9,060 bases of DNA. It comes from AA29 sp041481445. Lineage in GTDB: Bacteria; Acidobacteriota; Vicinamibacteria; Fen-336. The stretch spans positions 1 to 9,060 of the forward strand of contig JBGPBV010000220.1 of the NCBI GenBank assembly GCA_041481445.1, written 5' to 3'. The notes under the pieces are model-generated. The model was not told the origin of the DNA and searched no databases. It saw only the letters and a list, made by a program, of their open reading frames with translations. The stretch's first letter is position 1. The number at the start of each line of letters is the position of its first letter. Below, piece after piece: positions 6,404 through 9,060 of this stretch. Both the position numbers and the translations under genes were made by a program.

Positions 6404-6434
6404 CGAGCGGGCGCCGGGCCGGCGCCCTCGCTCG
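6404..6434 (-). promoter_or_regulatory. Large GC-rich hairpin in the 5' leader of the secreted protein gene
   Basis: The arms CGAGCG plus GGCGCCGG (6404-6417) and CCGGCGCC plus CGCTCG (6419-6426 and 6429-6434) are complementary over 14 bp, interrupted only by a CT bulge at 6427-6428, around a single central G at 6418. The innermost pairs must open to form a real loop. If the transcript starts upstream of it, this very stable stem sits just before the ribosome site and could protect the mRNA 5' end or tune expression. It could equally be the palindromic binding site of a regulator. Confidence 0.4.
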
Positions 6435-6464
6435 CTGTAGGAGATGCGGAATCGGGCGGCGGAA

Positions 6465-6486
6465 CGTCTCACGCGATCGTGAGACG
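6465..6486. promoter_or_regulatory. Perfect 9+9 inverted repeat, candidate operator in the psuK divergent region
   Basis: CGTCTCACG (6465-6473) and CGTGAGACG (6478-6486) are exact reverse complements separated by CGAT. The size and two-fold symmetry suit a dimeric DNA-binding protein. The repeat lies between two divergent start codons, 54 bp upstream of the putative psuK -10 hexamer and about 80 bp upstream of the minus-strand ATG, so it could serve either or both genes. No regulator gene is present in the window to pair with it. Confidence 0.45.
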
Positions 6487-6539
6487 GGCGTCACACCCGG
6501 ACGGCCGGCCCCGGTCGTCGCGCCGCGATGGCGGTGGAG

Positions 6540-6545
6540 TAGAGT
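6540..6545 (+). promoter_or_regulatory. -10 element of a probable leaderless promoter for psuK-psuG
   Basis: TAGAGT, identical to the hexamer at 341-346, ends exactly 6 nt before the GTG at 6552, and no Shine-Dalgarno sequence is present. A transcript starting at the usual distance would begin at the start codon. No convincing -35 element is visible. Confidence 0.45.
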
Positions 6546-6551
6546 GCCGCC

Positions 6552-7451
6552 GTGATCCCCGACCTCGTCGTCCTCGGCAACCTGCTCGTGGACGACATGG
6601 TCTTCCCCGACGGGCGCACGCGGATGGCGGAGCCTGGGGGCGCGACCCTCTACGCCGCCCTGGGCGCGAGCCTCTGGGGACTGGCCGCGGGCGTGGCCAG
6701 CGTGCGCGGCGACGACTATCCGGCCTCGGCCCTGGAGGCGCTCACCGCGCGCGGCGTGGACCTGTCGGGCGTGCGGCCGCTCGGCCGACCCGGCCTCCGC
6801 ACCTGGCTCCTCTACGAGGGCGCGCGCCGGCAGGTGATCCACCACCTGGACCTGCCGTCGCACGCCGAGGTCTCGCCCACCGCGGCCACGCTGCCGCCGT
6901 CGTGGCGCGGCGCCCGCGCCTTCTACCTGGCCCCCATGCCCTTCGACGTGCAGCGGGAGCTTTCCCTTGACCTGTCGCGGATCCCGGGAGCCTTCGTCTC
7001 GCTCGATCCCTATCGTCTTCTGACCGCCGACAGCGTCGGGGACTGGCGCGAAGTAGTCGCCCAGGTCGACGCGCTCTTCCTCAGCGAGGACGAGCTGGAG
7101 GTGGGCAGCCGCGACGAGCCCCGCGCCGCCTTGAGGTCGCTGGCCAGCGGCCGCTTGCGCTTCGTCTTGTTCAAGCGCGGCGCCCGCGGCGGGATCCTCT
7201 ACGACGCGCGCGAGGACCGGTTCCTGGACTGGGCCCCGCGCGCCGCCGCTGTCGTCGATCCGACCGGCGCCGGCGACGCCTTCGCCGCCGGCTTCCTCGC
7301 CGGATGGCTCCGCGGCGAGGCCCTCGAAGCCGCGCTGTGGCGAGGCGTCGTCGGCGCGAGCTTCGCCATCGAGGACTGGGGCGCGGCCGGCCTGCTCAGG
7401 GCAGACCGCGCCGCGGCCGCCGACCGTCTCCACGAATGGCGCAACGAGTGA
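6552..7451 (+). CDS. psuK: PfkB-family sugar kinase, probable pseudouridine kinase
   Basis: A 299-residue ribokinase/PfkB-fold kinase of normal family length. Its substrate is assigned from context: the next gene encodes pseudouridine-5'-phosphate glycosidase, so this enzyme would phosphorylate pseudouridine with ATP. Visible motifs are LVVLGNLLVDD at 5-15, the glycine-rich substrate motif PGGATLYAALGASLWG at 28-43 (Tyr where many family members have Asn), FLSEDELE at 176-183, VLFKRGARGG at 205-214, and the PfkB signature VVDPTGAGDAFAAGFLAG at 234-251 with catalytic base D242. The GTG start fits the first beta-strand and the upstream -10 hexamer. It overlaps psuG, so the two are co-transcribed and probably translationally coupled. 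Sequence divergence from E. coli PsuK is large, so another nucleoside or sugar substrate cannot be excluded. Confidence 0.85.
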   Translation: MIPDLVVLGNLLVDDMVFPDGRTRMAEPGGATLYAALGASLWGLAAGVASVRGDDYPASALEALTARGVDLSGVRPLGRPGLRTWLLYEGARRQVIHHLDLPSHAEVSPTAATLPPSWRGARAFYLAPMPFDVQRELSLDLSRIPGAFVSLDPYRLLTADSVGDWREVVAQVDALFLSEDELEVGSRDEPRAALRSLASGRLRFVLFKRGARGGILYDAREDRFLDWAPRAAAVVDPTGAGDAFAAGFLAGWLRGEALEAALWRGVVGASFAIEDWGAAGLLRADRAAAADRLHEWRNE

Positions 7452-8377
7452 ACGCGCTGCTTGCGGTGTCGCCGGAGGTGGCGGAGGCCGTCGCCGCGGG
7501 CCGTCCGGTGGTGGCCCTCGAGACCACGGTCGTGACCCACGGCCTTCCGGCTCCGCTGGGCGTGCAGACGGCAGCCGCGATGCAGGAGGCCGTCCGCGCC
7601 GCGGGCGCGGTCCCGGCCCTGATCGGAGTCCTCGAGGGGCAGGTGCGCGTGGGGCTCACGGCCGGGGAGCTGGAGCGCCTCGCCGCCACGCCCGACGTCG
7701 TGAAGGTGAACCTCGGCAACCTCGCCTCGACGGTTGCGACCGGCCACGCAGGCTCGACGACGGTCGCGGCCACCATCGCCATCGCGCATGGGGCCGGTAT
7801 CGGCGTCATGGCCACGGGCGGCATCGGAGGCGTGCACCGCGACGTGACCGAGACCGGCGACGTCTCCGCGGACCTGACCGCCCTGGCCCGGTTCCCCGTG
7901 GCCGTGGTCTGCTCGGGAGCCAAGTCGGTCCTCGACCTCCCGCGGACCGTCGAGGCCTTGGAGACGCTCGGCGTCCCGGTCTACGGCGTGGGCACCGACC
8001 GGTTCCCCGCCTTCCACCGCCGCGACTCCGGCCTCGCGTTGGACCAGCGCTTCGACCGCATCGAGGACCTGGCCGCCGCCGTACGTGCCCACCGCGAGCT
8101 GGGCCTCGGGACGGGTGTGCTGGTCGCCAATCCCGTCCCCGAGAAGGACGAGATGCCGCGGGAGATCTACGAGCGCGCTCTCACCCAGGCCCTGGCCGAC
8201 GCTGCCCGCGAAGGCGTGCGCGGCCGTGCGGTCACGCCGTTCCTGCTGGAGCGGATGCGCGTCCTGACCGGCGGCCGCAGCGTGACCACGAACCGCGCGC
8301 TCCTGGAGGACAACGCGCGCATGGCGGCGGAGCTGGCGGTGGCGCTTCTCAGGCTCGGGCGGCCTTCGGCCGGATAA
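7436..8377 (+). CDS. psuG: Pseudouridine-5'-phosphate glycosidase
   Basis: A 313-residue cytosolic enzyme that cleaves the C-C glycosidic bond of pseudouridine 5'-phosphate, giving uracil and ribose 5-phosphate; the Mn-dependent family is also called IndA/PsuG. Alignment from memory to E. coli PsuG (312 aa) keeps the active-site residues: E29 in VVALETT (E31), K90 in VVKVNLGNL (K93), D146 in VSADL (D149) and the Schiff-base lysine K163 in VCSGAKSVLDL (K166). MATGGIGGVHRD, VLVANPVPE and VTPFLLERM are family blocks. Two starts are possible: ATG at 7436, a 16-nt overlap with psuK, or GTG at 7448, a GTGA stop-start overlap typical of coupling. Neither has a Shine-Dalgarno sequence, and no conserved residue decides between them. 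It is the last gene of the operon; a hairpin terminator candidate follows. No uracil or pseudouridine transporter is in view. Confidence 0.94.
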   Translation: MAQRVNALLAVSPEVAEAVAAGRPVVALETTVVTHGLPAPLGVQTAAAMQEAVRAAGAVPALIGVLEGQVRVGLTAGELERLAATPDVVKVNLGNLASTVATGHAGSTTVAATIAIAHGAGIGVMATGGIGGVHRDVTETGDVSADLTALARFPVAVVCSGAKSVLDLPRTVEALETLGVPVYGVGTDRFPAFHRRDSGLALDQRFDRIEDLAAAVRAHRELGLGTGVLVANPVPEKDEMPREIYERALTQALADAAREGVRGRAVTPFLLERMRVLTGGRSVTTNRALLEDNARMAAELAVALLRLGRPSAG

Positions 8378-8390
8378 GGCCGGGCCTCAG

Positions 8391-8408
8391 TTTCGTTCCG
8401 GAACGAAA
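8391..8408. repeat. Perfect 18-bp palindrome after psuG
   Basis: TTTCGTTCC followed directly by its exact reverse complement GGAACGAAA, 13 bp after the psuG stop. It is AT-richer than its surroundings. The symmetry does not extend further and no T-run follows on either strand, so a protein-binding site is more likely than an intrinsic terminator, although a 7-bp stem with a CCGG loop is possible in RNA. Confidence 0.5.
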
Positions 8409-8417
8409 ACGTGGCAC

Positions 8418-8440
8418 GCCTGACACGCTCAGGCTTGGTT
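8418..8440 (+). terminator. Possible intrinsic terminator of the psuK-psuG operon
   Basis: GCCTGA (8418-8423) and TCAGGC (8429-8434) form a perfect 6-bp stem with a CACGC loop, followed by TTGGTT, which is only partly T-rich. It lies 40 bp after the psuG stop. The weak T-run keeps confidence modest. Confidence 0.4.
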
Positions 8441-8502
8441 CCCGCCAGGCCGGCTCATCGCAACCGAAGGTGCTCACGCCGCCGCGTCGCGCGGACTCGC
8501 CA

Positions 8503-8659
8503 TCAATCGGGCAGGTTCTCGCCGGGCAGCTGATCGAGCTCGGCCAGCTCCCGTGACGCGGAGCCACGCGTCGCCAGTGACGCGCGCCGGTAGGCTTCGC
8601 GGGGCGAGGGCGACCCAGGCCTCGACGGCCCAGGCGAAGAGATCAGCCCGTGACCACTC
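8503..8659 (-). pseudogene. Possible frameshifted remnant of a small gene
   Basis: On the minus strand the end of this stretch reads REAYRRASLATRGSA then SRELAELDQLPGENLPD and a stop at 8503-8505, a composition that looks like a genuine protein tail. One frame over and just upstream (about 8597-8650) the reading is DLFAWAVEAWVALAP, also protein-like. A single-base frameshift near 8597-8604 would join them. A stop at 8660-8662 closes the upstream frame, and no start or ribosome site is visible. The family is not recognised, and high GC makes chance open frames common. Elsewhere in the 8378-8764 gene-free stretch I see the palindrome at 8391-8408, the hairpin at 8418-8440 and the small hairpin at 8706-8719. 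Confidence 0.25.
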
Positions 8660-8705
8660 TCACAGCCATCGCGCGGCTCACCACGTCTAGTGCATCAGCC
8701 CTGAA

Positions 8706-8719
8706 CACTCGAATGAGTG
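8706..8719. promoter_or_regulatory. Small inverted repeat upstream of the last gene
   Basis: CACTC-GAAT-GAGTG is a perfect 5-bp inverted repeat with a 4-nt centre, 45 bp before the ATG at 8765. It could be an operator half-pair or a leader hairpin. Its short length makes chance occurrence quite possible. Confidence 0.2.
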
Positions 8720-8754
8720 CCTGGCCTCCCGGGGCAAACCGTCCAGACAACTGA

Positions 8755-8760
8755 AGAGGA
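8755..8760 (+). promoter_or_regulatory. Shine-Dalgarno sequence of the last gene
   Basis: AGAGGA within GAAGAGGAA lies 4 nt before the ATG at 8765 and fixes the start of the signal peptide. Confidence 0.6.
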
Positions 8761-8764
8761 ACCC

Positions 8765-9060
8765 ATGAAGCGCTTGGTTCGCCTTGCCCTCGTCGTCGTC
8801 TTCGCCGGCTATGCCGGTCCCGCCCTCGCCTTCACGACCGCCGATTTCAAGGGTTGGTACGCCTTCGGCTTCGAAGGCCTGGAGAGCGGACTCCGCATCG
8901 TCTCGACCGGCGTGATGCGCCTGGATGGGGTGGGAGCCGTCACCGGACGGGCATCGTTGCGCAAGGACGAGGGCGGCCCGATCCAGGGAAGGATCGCGAA
9001 CTCCACCTACAGCGTCAACGCCGACGGCACCGGCCTCTTCCTGCTCGGCTTCTTCCCGGA
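8765..9060 (+). CDS. Secreted protein, N-terminal part (3' end outside window)
   Basis: Ninety-eight full codons are visible before the window ends. Residues 1-22 are a Sec signal peptide: MKRLVRL, a hydrophobic core LALVVVFAG, and a probable cut after ALA at 20-22. The mature part reads DFKGWYAFGFEGLESGLRIV, then GVMRLDGVGAVTGRAS, then GRIANSTYSVNADGTGLF. This alternation of short beta-strands with Gly/Asp turns (G..YAF.F.G, LDGVG.VTG, Y.VN.DGTG) recalls a family of small secreted beta-rich proteins in high-GC soil bacteria, function unknown to me. A Shine-Dalgarno sequence supports the start. It is separated from psuG by 387 bp and is probably its own unit. Confidence 0.85.
   Translation, partial: MKRLVRLALVVVFAGYAGPALAFTTADFKGWYAFGFEGLESGLRIVSTGVMRLDGVGAVTGRASLRKDEGGPIQGRIANSTYSVNADGTGLFLLGFFP

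Noticed and set aside
5742..6970. Continuation of the 5597 frame to 6970
   Set aside because: Past about 5741 it is antisense to the secreted protein gene and then out of frame with psuK, so it is shadow.
5652..7433. Minus-strand open frame of 593 residues
   Set aside because: It runs antisense to psuK and, in a different frame, through the secreted protein gene; composition is low-complexity and no motif is recognisable.
1..9060. CRISPR array, insertion sequence, integrase, rRNA or tRNA gene, or a new multi-gene defence system
   Set aside because: No regularly spaced repeats, transposase-like frames, conserved RNA motifs or recognisable defence gene cluster were seen. The PIN domain and kinase are not arranged with partners that would support such a call.

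Overview
This is a very GC-rich (about 70% by eye) bacterial window with complete genes on both strands and no RNA gene, CRISPR array, transposase or prophage. Several features fit a soil- or sediment-type bacterium such as Acidobacteria, Rokubacteria/Methylomirabilota or a deltaproteobacterial relative: a Hanks-type Ser/Thr kinase with a periplasmic TPR sensor, a decayed PadR/ADOP-permease remnant, a B12-binding radical SAM enzyme, and secreted proteins of unknown function. The phylum cannot be fixed from the sequence alone.

Layout. Bases 2-118 (+) are the last 38 codons of a membrane protein. Bases 167-304 (-) hold a scar in which a piece of a PadR regulator is joined in frame to the extreme C-terminus of an ADOP/MacB-type permease. 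Bases 353-2971 (+) encode an 872-residue transmembrane Ser/Thr protein kinase with TPRs. It converges, 27 bp apart, with 2999-3946 (-), an apparent chimera of an exported TPR/TatT-like N-terminal half and a VapC-like PIN-domain C-terminal half. Only 23 bp away and divergent is 3970-5451 (+), a B12-binding-domain radical SAM enzyme. A 346-bp gap holds a small coding-like remnant and a long inverted repeat. Bases 5798-6382 (-) encode a small secreted four-cysteine protein of unknown function. Across a 169-bp divergent region with a perfect 9+9 inverted repeat lies a two-gene operon, 6552-7451 (PfkB-family kinase, probable psuK) and 7436-8377 (psuG), for pseudouridine catabolism. A 387-bp gap follows, with a perfect 18-bp palindrome, a possible terminator and perhaps a decayed gene end. 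From 8765 (+) a secreted protein gene runs off the window.

How the genes work together. Only psuK-psuG form a clear functional unit: pseudouridine is phosphorylated, then the 5'-phosphate is cleaved to uracil and ribose 5-phosphate. The other genes look like independent transcription units.

Most notable observations: (i) three of the start codons are preceded by a TANNNT hexamer ending exactly 6 nt upstream and have no Shine-Dalgarno sequence, which suggests leaderless transcripts, while both signal-peptide genes have good Shine-Dalgarno sequences; (ii) two in-frame joins of unrelated gene pieces lie within 4 kb; (iii) several well-formed inverted repeats sit in the intergenic regions. I do not see a convincing new multi-gene system.
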